A stretch of 64,000 nucleotides of DNA from Siphonodentalium dalli (Eukaryota; Mollusca; Scaphopoda; Gadilida; Siphonodentaliidae): contig CP136062.1 in assembly GCA_032622095.1 (NCBI GenBank), positions 197,787,887-197,851,886 of the forward strand. Reading direction: 5' to 3'. Positions 1 to 10,428 of the stretch are shown here, one piece after another; positions within the stretch are counted from its first letter, which is position 1, and each line of letters opens with the position of its first letter. The position numbers were made by a program, and so were the translations under genes. The notes under the pieces were generated by a model, which saw only the letters and a program-made list of their open reading frames with translations, ran no database searches and was not told the DNA's origin.

Positions 1-40
1 GCAGGGAGGGTGGTTTGGGGGGCTAACCCCGGGATCTTCG

Positions 41-60
41 AAAGGGTCGAGTGACCCTTT
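41..60. other. Short perfect hairpin
   Basis: An 8-bp stem (AAAGGGTC/GACCCTTT) with a 4-base loop. It lies just beyond the poly(A) signal of the minus-strand remnant described next. No function can be assigned. Confidence 0.4.
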
Positions 61-81
61 CCTTAATTCTCATTTTGAGCT

Positions 82-87
82 TTTATT
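82..87 (-). promoter_or_regulatory. Candidate poly(A) signal AATAAA
   Basis: TTTATT on the plus strand reads AATAAA on the minus strand, 33 nt beyond the stop codon at 120-122. The spacing fits a 3' end for the adjacent minus-strand coding remnant. Confidence 0.4.
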
Positions 88-119
88 ATGAGAATCACAA
101 CAAAAAAAGAGCATTTTGT

Positions 120-598
120 TTAAGAGTTCATTTTCTCTTTTTTCTTCTTTTTTTTTTGATGTTTCGACGAGGATGGTGGTGGTGATGCTGGTGCTGTTTG
201 GAGTTTCTCCAGCTCAAGGTCTTGTTCTTTGCTCACTTGAGCCAATTTGGTGACCTCATCTGTAGCCCTATCCAGTTGTGATCGGAGTTCCATTAAGGCT
301 TTCTGTGCTTCTTCATCCTCAAAGTTGTTGGAACTCCGGTGTCCGAGGTGGAAGACAGTCCAACTCCACGTCGAAGCTGGCGGCAGGAACATCTGGGGTG
401 GTGTCCACGTCCCTGTCTCCGCTCGCGTCGACGACGACAGCAGGGACCCGGCAGATCCACCGAGTCCCTGCTAGCTGGTGCAATGTCGCCTGTCTCCATG
501 CAGGTCGGGAGTTCTGTGCGTCTCTCAGACAACTCCGACCTGCCGACTGCGACACTGGACGGCTGGACCACACGGGGGAGGGGTGATCGGTCGATCAA
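120..598 (-). pseudogene. Frameshifted coiled-coil coding remnant or broken 3' exon
   Basis: On the minus strand, protein-like sequence continues across three frames. A Ser/Arg-rich stretch (about 598-440) gives way to an acidic stretch ending PEFQQL (about 440-320). That is followed, after one more frame change, by EDEEAQKALMELRSQLDRA. The last part is a charged heptad-like helix that ends in a Pro/Ser run and a poly-Lys tail before a TAA stop. A poly(A) signal follows 33 nt downstream. GC content is higher than in the surrounding DNA. I do not recognise the family. A decayed mobile-element ORF, a degenerate gene end, or a real exon with sequencing indels are all possible. The continuity across frames is my inference; the coiled-coil C-terminus is directly readable. 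Confidence 0.35.
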
Positions 599-1435
599 CG
601 GTCACCCCCATCCTGCTCTTCCACTTCGCCCGTCTGTCAGCGTCCCAATAGTTGAGTTTGACAATGCGTAGGAAAATTGTCAACACGTCATTGACCTCTG
701 ATCTCTGACGTGATCTGCTATGCCATAAACCAATGAAATCGCGCGCTGTCTGCGCCACTCTCCAATGAAATGGAGGGAATCCCTTCAATACGGAACCTAA
801 TTTTAATAGACAGTTCTAGAAACGTAATTCCGATATAGGACTTTCGTCGGCTTTTCAAAGAGAATGCTGAAACTATATAACCAGAGAAAGCCGATCTGAA
901 GATTGGAAATACCCCGCCCAACTGATGTGTAATCAATCACAGTATTCATATATTTCTAATGTCCAATACAAATGGAAATTAGTCAAAACACAACGCACAA
1001 CTTAGTCGAGAAATTGTTATGAAATGAGTTGCGGACGACGCGTAGGATATATGTCACGAAAGATGAAATGTGACTATTCGCCGCTTACTGAAAGTTCGAT
1101 AAAATATTTAATGATGCGCTGTCTGATTTCACACTAAAGTATAGTCAATATGTCCTGAGTAAATTTTCAGCTTACCAGGCCAAATAAAATAAAAAATACT
1201 TGCCATCACCGCCATTCGTGCAACACATGCATCGCGAAAATCGACAACAGCATCAACCAGTTCGAGTTTAAAACGCGCCCAAAGGAAGACATAATTGAGA
1301 ACTTTCTTTATTTTATATACTTCTTTTGGTAAACGAAAGCATGGGTTCTCGCTCTTTATAAGAAACGACCATTGAAATGCTAGCATGACAAAACGTATTA
1401 AAACTTCCTCTTTCGAAAGTCGATATCTCACCATC
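599..1435. other. No recognised feature
   Basis: A-T rich DNA. Short open frames here show no domain, codon bias or repeat that I can support as a gene. Confidence 0.5.
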
Positions 1436-2083
1436 AGAATCTCACATTAATGGGCTCATGTGTAAGATCTAATTAAATCTCATATTAATTAGCTCATGTG
1501 TAGAATATAACCAAACCTCGTATTAATGGGTTCATGGGTAGAATCTAATTAAATCTCATATTAGTGGGCTCATGGGTAGGATCTAATTAACCATCATATT
1601 AATTAGCTCATGTGTAGAATATAACCAAACCTCGTATTAATGGGTTCATGGGTAGAATCTAATTAAATCTCATATTAATGGGTTCATGGGTAGGATCTAA
1701 TTAAACCGCATATTAATGGGTTCATGTGTATGATCTAATTAAACCGCATATTAATGGGTTCATGTGTATGATCTAATGAAACCTCATATTAATGGGTTGA
1801 TGGGTAGGATCTAATTAAATCTCATATTGATGGGCTCATGTGTAGGATCTAATTAAACCTCATATTAATGGGTTCATGCGTATGATCTAATTAAACCTCA
1901 TATTAATGGGTTGATGGGTAGGATCTAATTAAACCTCATATTGATGGGCTCATGGGTAGGATCTAATTAAACCTCATATTAGTGGGTCATTGGTAGGATC
2001 TAATTAAACCTCATATTAGTGGGTCATGGGTAGGATCTAATTAAACTTCGTTATAATTAGTTCATGGGTAGCATCTAATTATT
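1436..2083. repeat. 38-bp satellite array, about 17 units
   Basis: Tandem units of 38 bp carry the core CATATTAATGGGTTCATG followed by GATCTAATTAAA. The period is exact in the middle (1744 to 1782). In the first part a block containing AATTAGCTCATGTGTAGAAT recurs at 114 bp (1491 and 1605), which is three units and so a higher-order repeat. Units at the right end are more degraded. Unit variation is mostly base substitution with an occasional one-base deletion. Confidence 0.9.
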
Positions 2084-3409
2084 GGTCTAGAACACGCACC
2101 CATTGTAGTATTTTGTGTCAAATCCGATGGGGCATATTTAAGATTTTGAAGCAAGATGTGTTCTGTATTTATACCACACCTTTGTACAATGGTCAATGGA
2201 AGCACATCCGTGATTATAACTTCCATTGATACCAAATATATACCATATACTATCAGCAACCACCGAGGGTTCTTTTACCTAAGGCATGTGAATGACGTCA
2301 TATAATTTTTTCTATATCTATCAGTGATTTTTCAAGATCGCGGGTATAATTTTTGAGAAAATGTCATGTGAATTCCGGTTAGCAACCGTGTGGAGATTGC
2401 AAAAAACGCGGAATTGGAAATGAAGCATCGCAATAAAAATGAAAGTAACTACTTTTAGACCAATTTCGTTGGTCAGCTTAATGAATACGAAAAATGAAGA
2501 AGTCATGACGATAATCCAGACAAGATTTTACAATCCACGACACGTCTTGTCAATTTGGCATGTCGTCTCCGTCGTGACCACTGCATGCTGTTACATAAAT
2601 TATTCTTAGCGTTAGTTATGTCTCCGAAAAAAGCATATTTGAGGCACATCATGTGTGGTTGCTCCACTACGTGTCACGTACGATTCATATTATTACACTC
2701 TTGTTCCTATACAGTGTTGTTGCTGTTCCATTTTACAAATCCGTATGGAACGTCCGTTACATACGATTGTCGTTAATGTCAAATGACGTCGTATCAGCCA
2801 TGAAACGGAACTATCAAATAAAATCATGATCACACATGACAATATATACAAACCGTATGTGTGCTTAAATACACATTGTAAGCATGTATGCTTAATGCAC
2901 GGATTCTAGGACGGGTGACGTGTAATAAACACAGAACGTCGCGTGTGTTGTTGGGTTTATTGATAAAGCACATGTGCGCGGAAGGGTAGAACTCGAGGCT
3001 GCGCCCACTCGTTCTGTCATTCCGCGCTAGCACTCATGTCATATCAACAAATCCATTAACACACACGTGTCATTATGTGTATTTATTGCACCGCATTGGT
3101 TATTTCTTCAATTTATACAGACAAATACAAAAGGTTTCAAAAAATAATTCAAAACAATCCGTTTCAGTCTACCGTACACTGCCAGATAATTGCCTCAAAT
3201 CTGAGGAGAAACACAGTGCAAGGTCATTAAAATTATTCCTTCCACAACACAGTTCCTGGGCATATACGCTATACTGGTTTGCCCTTGCACAATACGGTCC
3301 CCAATAAGACTCAAATATCAATATTAAATCAGTTTCCCGATATGTTTGGCAAATTTAATTGATATGAGATTATGATTTATACCAGGCGATTCCCGTTTCA
3401 TTACAGTTC
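2084..3409. other. No recognised feature
   Basis: Unique-looking A-T rich DNA. Short open frames exist on both strands but none looks like a protein. Confidence 0.5.
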
Positions 3410-3498
3410 GGTACAGACACAGGCCCCTGGGGAAGAATACCAGATATACAAATATATACTATACCAGTGACAAGGTTCACAGGTCCAATTTTGGGGAA
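3410..3498 (+). repeat. Dispersed repeat fragment (inverted partner at 4895-4980)
   Basis: About 90 bp reading CAGGCCCCTGGGGAAGAATA through TGACAAGGTTCACAGG. The reverse complement of 4895-4980 matches it with a few mismatches and small indels. Two inverted copies 1.4 kb apart suggest remnants of one mobile family or an old inversion. Confidence 0.65.
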
Positions 3499-3834
3499 AA
3501 CACACCATCTATCATATTCCTCATATATTCTCAAAATCTTTCTTTTCAGTCACAATGTTTCATTGTGTCTTATTAGCCATGACATTTCCTTTCATTTGAT
3601 GTATAATTCGATAGTATCAAAAGAAGGGAAGTCGAGATATCGTATCGAAAACTAGCAAAACCTACCGACGAAAGGGGGTCGTCAGTTTCCCTGCCCGGTA
3701 ATAATTATACACGGGTACCAATTCAATTATTACGATCCCAATTACCGAACCTGCGAATTCCCCGTACGATATGTCGACTTCGCTTAAATAGACTTCGTCA
3801 GGTTTTATATCAAACGAACGAAAATGTTAAGTGA

Positions 3835-4725
3835 GGGTTAGGGCACAAGAATTGTTTTTTGACCAGAATCAATCGAGTCGAAGACGAGATTTATTCTGGT
3901 AAAGAACTATTCGCGTGCTCTGACCGACTTAGAGCACAATTGATCCCACATAATTGCAATCAACTGGAAATGTGCCGTTGAGCGTGTTTTGACCACGACG
4001 CATAATCCGTGCGCTGGCCGTGGTTGGACACAATAGCCGGTTAGCCACGCCCAACAACGTGATTAACATGAACTGATCGCCGTTAAATGTGAATAGATAT
4101 GTCCAAAACAACACGGATTGGTCCCACTTTGAAGCGCCCGTGCGATTTGTCTGTTATGAGTTGTGTGTGCCTGACACTGGGATAATCACTGAACTATTCC
4201 TTTGCCATATATCCTTGGGAATTGGTGTGCTTTAACAAAAATCAGGGAACGATTGTAACAATGGGATTGTGCTCTAAGTAAGGGTTGGAGCACATAATTG
4301 TTCTTTACCAGAATCAATCGAGTCGGAGACGAGATATATTCTGGTAAAGAACTATTCGCGTGCTCTGACCGACTTAGAGCACAATTGATCCCACATAATG
4401 CGATCAATTGGAAATGTGCCGTTGAGCGTGTTTTGACCACGACGCACAATCCGTGCGCTGGCCGCGATTGGATACAATAGCCGGTTAGCCACGCCCAACA
4501 ACGTGATTAACATGCATGTACTGATCGCCGTTGACTGTGAATAGATATGTTCGAAACAACACGGACTGGTCCCACTTTTAAGCGCCCATTCGATTTGTCT
4601 GTTATGCGTTGCGTGTGCCTAACAATGGGATAATCACTGAACTATTCCTTCGCCAGCCTTGGGAATTGGTGTGCTTTACCAAAAATCAGGGAACGATTGA
4701 AACAATGGGATTGTGCTCTAAGCCC
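3835..4725. repeat. 445-bp tandem duplication
   Basis: Two direct copies, roughly 3835-4280 and 4281-4725. For example, ACCAGAATCAATCGAGTCG occurs at 3862 and 4307, and the blocks GAGCGTGTTTTGACCACGAC and CAATAGCCGGTTAGCCACGC occur in both. Each copy contains an imperfect palindrome (CCAGAAT...ATTCTGG). The second copy differs by scattered substitutions and small indels, so the duplication is not recent. Confidence 0.9.
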
Positions 4726-4881
4726 TATAACAGACACTGGGTCATATTTTGGCTGAGTTGACAATTGTTTAGAATATCATGGAATTATACAGCAAAAGAA
4801 AGGAAATTTCATGGCCAATAAAACACATTGAAATATATTGTGACTGTTGTGAACGATTGTGAGAATATGCTAGATGGTGTG

Positions 4882-4898
4882 CCCCCCCCCCCCCCCCC
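4882..4898. repeat. Poly-C tract
   Basis: An uninterrupted run of 17 C. Similar C or G runs recur through the window (about 7167, 24884, 28071, 30648, 49788, 50195, 50325, 61689). They are prone to sequencing length errors. Confidence 0.9.
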
Positions 4899-4980
4899 AA
4901 TCGGACTTGTGAACCTTGTCACTGATGGTATAGTATATATTGGTATATCTGCTATTTTTCCCCAGCGGCCTGTGGGTACA
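4895..4980 (-). repeat. Inverted partner of the 3410-3498 repeat
   Basis: Its reverse complement matches 3410-3498 (shared blocks TATATACTATACCA and GTGACAAGGTTCACA). Confidence 0.65.
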
Positions 4981-5247
4981 GGTAGGTTCAAGGAATAGCT
5001 CTTGCATGTTTCGAATACGGTAAACCGAATAGCAAATATGGTGAGCTGCGTTTTCAACAAGGAGCGGCGACTCATATTTGGAATTCATGCCAACTTGGTA
5101 CCTCACCAAGTTGGCTGAGATAATATCCTAATATCCTGGGTTAAATTTTCCAAATTGAGAGTTCATTTTGGAAATATGGCTTGGCGAATGAAGTGACAGT
5201 AATAATGAATCGCATATAATCATAAAGCATGGATCGTCTAAACTGTA

Positions 5248-5870
5248 TAGATCATCTCACTCGTGTCTTCATAATTAAGAAGGGTGACGTCAGTCTTGAT
5301 TGGGAGTTATTAACCCTTTACCCAACAGAACGGCCCTGTGCCAATGCATTATCTTATATATGCGAGTCGACCATAGGTCGCCTCGCATATATAAGAGAAT
5401 GCATTGGCTTAACACATTAAAAATTATAAAATTGTTAAAGAATGTAAGAAAAAATGGTAAAAAGTGTTAAAAAAAGATTTTTTTTAGGCCAAGGCATTCT
5501 CTTATATATGCGAGGCGACCTATGGTCGACTCGCATATATAAGAGAATGCATTGGCACATGACATAACTGTAACCATCACAATATGGTTAATGAGCCGGT
5601 TCCAATGATATCCATATTTGTATGGTTTTATTGAGACAGACCCAAGATAATTTAGGCTGTTGCAGCTTTATTTGACCGTTTTTGGCCGGTTTGTTGGGTA
5701 AAGGGTTAACTCTACTCACTCGTGCTGCGCACGCGTCTAATCTGTAATGTATGTACATTAATTAATGTTGTCTAAATGTCATTACTTGATATAGATAATA
5801 AACTTGATTGAGATAATAACTTCCAATCAAGACTAACGCCACCCTTCTAAATTATGAAGACACCCGTTTA
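5248..5870. mobile_element. Foldback/MITE-like element split by a TTAA MITE
   Basis: The left arm (about 5261-5309) includes GTCTTCATAATTAAGAAGGG and CAGTCTTGATTGG. The right arm (about 5818-5866) is its reverse complement with mismatches (CCAATCAAGACT, CCCTTCTAAATTATGAAGAC). The 400-bp TTAA MITE at 5310-5709 sits directly inside the left arm, so this outer element is older than that insertion. No coding capacity is visible. Confidence 0.65.
5310..5709. mobile_element. piggyBac-like non-autonomous MITE, copy 1 (complete)
   Basis: The element is bounded by TTAA on both sides. Its inverted ends begin CCCTTTACCCAACA and end TGTTGGGTAAAGGG. TTAA targets and CCC-starting ends are the signature of the piggyBac superfamily (established knowledge). 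Inside are two copies (5340-5408 and 5490-5558) of a near-perfect 68-bp palindrome, CCAATGCATTCTC...GAGAATGCATTGG, whose centre is GTCGACCATAGGTCG. There is no ORF, so it would need a transposase in trans. Other copies: 15912-16629, 32242-32342 (remnant), 43056-43430 and 60076-60476 (truncated). Confidence 0.8.
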
Positions 5871-6536
5871 AGTTATCTATCCAATACTTATACCGAGCAC
5901 CATGTTGTGTTTGTTGACAAATCTCTAGTATTCTGTATAGTATTTATTAATTTGTTTAATAGTCTCAGTCATTTTTATTTTTTTATTTATACTTTCATAT
6001 TTATTGGAGATATGTTTTGAAAATTTACAGACATGTTTAGAATTGGAAGACATTTGAAATAAAATTGGAAGACATTAGAAATAATCCTGTCGTGGGAAAA
6101 CATATAACATAGTAACTAATATATATTTGTTCAGTATTTAGTATATAATTAAAACACAGGTGTAAGATCATTTGTTCATGAATTCAATTTTCATTAGACA
6201 CATGCGCGTGTAATTGCAGGTTGGGAGAATAATCATTTCACACAGATTCATTTGCAGGTTGAGAGAATTTACTCAAGAAAGCTAATCGTCGGACACAAAT
6301 CCAACGATTTTGGCTTTAAATAATACTCTTAAAATGTAGTTTATGTGGTAGTAAACGCGTTGTGTACATAATGTGTTTGAGGGGATAACTCAACATAAGC
6401 GACGACTCGCTTGTTGTTAAATCATCTTCACCCTCATCTATTCTAAATCATGTCATAAATAAAATTTATATATGTTCTATGAGGGTAGAATTAAATATTG
6501 TTTAAACCATAATGTGTTTGTACCGATGCATATATT
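5871..6536. other. No recognised feature
   Basis: A-T rich DNA with no support for a gene or repeat. Confidence 0.5.
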
Positions 6537-6603
6537 GCGACTCGGCTCGTTTTCGCGCAAGATCTCCTCGCCGCTGTGTTACCACGAAAACAAGCCGAGT
6601 CGC
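6537..6603. repeat. Inverted repeat, 18-19 bp arms
   Basis: GCGACTCGGCTCGTTTTCG (6537-6555) pairs with CGAAAACAAGCCGAGTCGC (6585-6603) with one mismatch, leaving a 29-base loop. Function unknown. Confidence 0.75.
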
Positions 6604-6862
6604 GGTACAAGATATGAGCTAAGTTTGGTTGCCAAAACATCCTTACAAGGACTGTATGCATTTATAATAACATATCAATTTACATTGTGTAGTGAACAGT
6701 ATAATACATGATATTAATATAGGTAATGAATAACCTCAGAGAAGCTGCATGTATAAAGGATCGTCTCTCATTGTGTGCGGAGAATAATCTTCGGATCATA
6801 TAACAAACTAAAGTGCATGTACAGTAATGCCATAAGTAATCGACTCCTTAACCACAGCATAA

Positions 6863-6992
6863 TTATGGGTGACTTTTCAGGATTTAGTCGGAAATATGGC
6901 TTGTTGCCATTCACCGGAAAGCTCTAGTGAGAGCTTTCCTATGAATGGCAACAAGCCATATTTCCGTCTAAATCCTGAAAAGTTACCCATAA
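6863..6992. repeat. Long near-perfect hairpin, arms of about 55-60 bp
   Basis: The sequence from TTATGGGTGACTTTTCAGG to CCTGAAAAGTTACCCATAA folds back on itself around GAAAGCTCTAGTGAGAGCTTTC, with only a few mismatches or bulges. If transcribed it would form a long stem. It may be a foldback element or a small-RNA-type hairpin. Confidence 0.85.
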
Positions 6993-7257
6993 TGGAAATC
7001 AGTTGGAAAATCTCCAACTTTATGGGATGTCGGGTTGAAAATTGGAAAGCGTGCATGAAGTGAAAGTTATAATGTTCCAACCCAAGAGTTGGGTGCAATG
7101 GAATTTAGCGAACTTGAGCGTTGGTCTGGTTCTAGGGGGGTGCTGTTGGAAAATTTAAATTTGGACCCCCCCCCCCAGATACCCTATACCCACGTCCCTG
7201 GTGTCGCTCTATCTAGTTGTAGTGATTTAACCATTTCTTTATTATAATTACTAAATT

Positions 7258-7402
7258 CTTTCATTCAGTTATAATAGTATACATTGGAAATTTCTATTTT
7301 TTCGTTGGGATGTTCAGGAAATATAAGCAGACGAAAATATCATTCGAGTTCAGAAGGATTGCTATTCATCGGTCGCAAATGTTTAGATAACAAGTTCAAT
7401 AA
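7258..7402 (+). repeat. Dispersed repeat, direct copy at about 26575-26730
   Basis: Shared blocks in the same order are AGTATACATTGGAA, GTTCAGGAAATA/GTCCAGGTAATA, GCAGACGA, TTCATCGGT/TTCATTGGT and AGATAACA. The copy at 26555-26791 has clear terminal inverted repeats; this one has lost them. Confidence 0.55.
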
Positions 7403-7927
7403 ACGGAAATTGTAATTTACACGAAGTAGCTTTAATTAGACGTGTGTGAGACAGCATTATGGATTCGATGGCTGTGGTTTTGTTCAATAAATGTGCCTCG
7501 CGCTAAGGAGTGTGACATAAAACACCACACCCAAAGACTGAGGACCTATTATTTATTACCCAATGGTAACAAAGAACGATATAATACATACATTGTTCAG
7601 TTTCATGTAATTCTAAAGGTTCACACAGACGGCGTCGTGAGAGGCCATGGGATTACTGCGTTGCCGATGTAAGATATGAAGTCGAAATATTAGACGCCAT
7701 TCGCATAATGAACTACTACTTATAACACTTACGAATACGGTAATACGTCACTATAATTTGTGTTATTTCCACCAACTCATTGCACAAATACATCATATAG
7801 TAATAACTTCGAGATAGTTTCTCCTGCACTGAATGTGGGAGCTCCCCCACTCAATCACCAGTTCTCTGTAATTTTGATCTACCGTATGTACTGTCTTCCA
7901 GAGTAGCTGACCAACACTTGACTAACA
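7403..7927. other. No recognised feature
   Basis: Nothing supportable as a gene or repeat. The last base, A7927, is the 5' flank of the first Helitron array. Confidence 0.5.
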
Positions 7928-8713
7928 TCTATTATATATTTTGGAAGATATGTGTGTCTGTGTGTCTGTGTGTGTGTGAGGGTGTGTGTGTGTGAGGGTG
8001 TGTGTGTGTGTGTGTGTGTGTCTGTCTGTCTGTTTCCAATGGACTCGAAAACGACCGAGCCGATTTCGATGAAACTTGCTATGTGGGGGTATTTTCGGCC
8101 GGGGAGTGACATAGGCCTATTAATTTGCCCGTGCGACGTGACCTTGACCTCGAAATCGGATCATTTCAAGGTCAAATGCACGAATATCACGGGATTTCGA
8201 TGAAACTTGGTATGTGGGGTATTTTCGGCCGGCAGTGCCATAGGCCTATTAATTTGCCCGTGCGACGTGACCTTCACCTTGAAATCGGGTCATTTCAAGG
8301 TCAAACGCCCGAATATCACGGGATTTTGATGAAACTTGGTACATGGGGGTACTCGTATGGGGAGTCTCATAAGCATTTTCATTTGCCCGTGCGACGTGAC
8401 CTTGACCTTGAAATCGGGTAAATTCAAGGTCAAATCGCCAATATTGATGGGATTTCGACGAAATTTGATACGTAGGGTTACTTTTGTCCACTGAGTGTAT
8501 TAGACGGGTCGAGTCGTGACCCCGACCTGACCTTCAAAATGATCAATTCGAGGTCAAATCGGGTAAAACTGGATGGATTTCGACGGGCACGTTTGTCGGG
8601 TACTTTTGTCCGGGCAGTGTTTTGGACTGGTCAAATCGTGAACCCACTTGACCTTGACATTCAAAATGGACAATTCAAGGTCAAAGCCCGGACGAAGTCG
8701 GGTCACCTTCTAG
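7928..8713 (+). mobile_element. Helitron-like element A1 (non-autonomous)
   Basis: The 5' end is TCTATTATATATTTTGGAAG after a host A. The 3' end is a small hairpin (CCCGGACGAAGTCGGG), then TCACCTT and CTAG. TC starts, CTRR ends with a hairpin just upstream, and A/T target flanks define Helitrons (established knowledge). The body is a GT/CTGT-rich tract followed by four or five degenerate modules of about 110 bp. Each module has a TGACCTTGAAAT...ATTTCAAGGTCA inverted pair and a TTTCGATGAAACTTGGTATG block. There is no Rep/helicase ORF; the stop-free frames across it are spurious. It abuts B1 with no intervening base. Confidence 0.8.
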
Positions 8714-9814
8714 TCTCATATATATTTTGAAGACCTCTGTCTGTATGTATGTTTGTTTGTTTGTTTGTTTGTCTGTCTGTCTGTCATTTATACAAATCTA
8801 CGGTTCTCGACCGATCGGGACGAAACTTGGTACGTGTGTGTAGTTTGACCGGGCGGTGAACGTTGTCGTATTGGCGAGCCCGTGCGGCGCCCGCTTCGCG
8901 CATGCGCAGACGAGATCTCGGAAACGGGTGGAGCTATCGACTTGAAATTTGCTATGTGAATGTATCTTGCCCCGGATACGAATTTTATCGGGTCGCCGAG
9001 CCCGTGTGACACCAGCTTCGCGCATGCGCAGACGAGATCTCGGAAACGGGTGGAGCTATCGACTTGAAATTTGCTATGTGAATGTATCTTGCCCCATATA
9101 CGAATTTTATCGGGTCGCCGAGTCCGTGCGACGCCAGCTTCGCGCATGCGCAGACGAGATCTCGGAAACGGGTGGAGCTATCGACTTGAAATTTGGTATG
9201 TGAATGTATCTTGCCCCGGATACGAATTTTATCGGGTCGCCGAGCCCGTGCGACACCAGCTTCGCGCATGCGCAGACAAGATCTCGGAAACGGGTGGAGC
9301 TATCGACTTGAAATTTGCTATGTGAATGTATCTTGCCCGGGACACGAATTTTATCGGGTCGCCGAGCCCGTGCAACGCCAGTTTCGCGCATGCGCAGACC
9401 ACATCTCGGAAACGGGTGGAGCTATCGACTTGAAATTTGGCTTCGCGCATGCGCAGACGAGATCTCGGAAACGGGTGGAGCTATCGACTTGAAATTTGCT
9501 ATGTGAATGTATCTTGCCCCGGATACGAATTTTATCGGGTCGCCGAGCCCGTGCGACGCCAGCTTCGCGCATGCGCAGACCAGATCTCGGAAACGGGTGG
9601 AGCTATCGACTTGAAATTTGCTATGTGAATGTATCTTGCCCCGGATACGAATTTTATCGGGTCACCGAGCCCGTGCGACGCCAGCTTCGCGCATGCGCAG
9701 ACCAGATCTCGGAAACGGGTAGAGCTATCGACTTGAAATCGTCGGGCTGGGTAGAGCTATCGACTTGAAATTTGTTTTTTGAATAGCCCGGGCAACGTCG
9801 GGCTCATCGGCTAG
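8714..9814 (+). mobile_element. Helitron-like element B1 with expanded internal repeats
   Basis: It starts TCTCATATATATTTTGAAG directly after the CTAG of A1. It ends with the hairpin AGCCCGGGCAACGTCGGGCT, then CATCGG and CTAG, and is followed at once by A2. A (CTGT)n/(GTTT)n tract lies near the 5' end. A unique lead-in (ACCGATCGGGACGAAACTTG) precedes the 122-bp tandem array. At 1101 bp it is the longest B copy; other copies are 404-546 bp, mainly because they hold only 2-4 repeat units. Confidence 0.8.
8885..9770 (+). repeat. 122-bp tandem array inside B1, about 8 units
   Basis: Unit order is CTTCGCGCATGCGCAGAC, AGATCTCGGAAACGGGTGG, AGCTATCGACTTGAAATTTG, TATGTGAATGTATCTTGCCC, then GAATTTTATCGGGTCGCCGA. 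Equivalent points recur at steps of exactly 122 bp (for example 8985, 9107, 9229 and 9351). One unit near 9433-9486 is cut to about 52 bp, so array growth was not perfectly in register. Almost every unit contains the palindrome GCGCATGCGC. Confidence 0.9.
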
Positions 9815-10428
9815 TCTATTATATATTTTGGAAGATCTGTCTGTGTGTCTGTGTGTGTGTGTCTGTCTGTTTCCAATGGACTCGAAAACGACCGAGCCGA
9901 TTTCGATGAAACTTGCTATGTGGGGGTATTTTCGGCCGGGGAGTGACATAGGCCTATTAATTTGCCCGTGCGATGTGACCTTGACCTTGAAATCGGGTCA
10001 TTTCAAGGTCATACTCACGAATATCACGGGATTTTGATGAAACTTGGTATGTGGGGGTACTTTCGTATGGGGAGTCTCAAAAGCCTATTCATTTGCCCGT
10101 GCGACGTGACCTTGACCTTGAAATCGGATAAATTCAAGGTCAAATCGCGAATTTTGATGGGATTTCGAAGAAATTTGATACGTATGGTTACTTTTGTCCA
10201 CTGAGTGTATTGGACGCGTCGAGTCGTGACCCCGACCTGACCTCGACCTTCAAAATGATCAATTCGAGGTCAAATCGGGTAAAATGGATGGATTTCGACG
10301 GGCACGTTTGTCGGGTACTTTTGTCCGGGCAGTGTTTTGGACTGGTCAAATCGTGACCCCACTTGACCTTGACATTCAAAATGGACAATTCAAGGTCAAA
10401 GCCCGGACGCAGTCGGGTCACCTTCTAG
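9815..10428 (+). mobile_element. Helitron-like element A2
   Basis: Same ends as A1 (TCTATTATATATTTTGGAAG at the start; hairpin, TCACCTT and CTAG at the end). It begins immediately after the CTAG of B1 and ends before a T and a TA/TG microsatellite. At 614 bp it lacks some of the internal modules of A1. This closes the three-element array A1-B1-A2. Confidence 0.8.

Noticed and set aside
339-671. 110-codon open frame on the plus strand
   Set aside because: Shadow of the GC-rich minus-strand remnant; Arg/Ser-rich and without a domain.
3836-3846. Telomere-like GGGTTAGGG word
   Set aside because: A single occurrence (GAGGGTTAGGG) at the edge of the 445-bp duplication; no array.
8885-9770. CRISPR-like periodic repeats
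   Set aside because: Units are contiguous 122-bp tandem repeats with no unique spacers, in a eukaryotic setting. The 38-bp array at 1436-2083 is also gapless.
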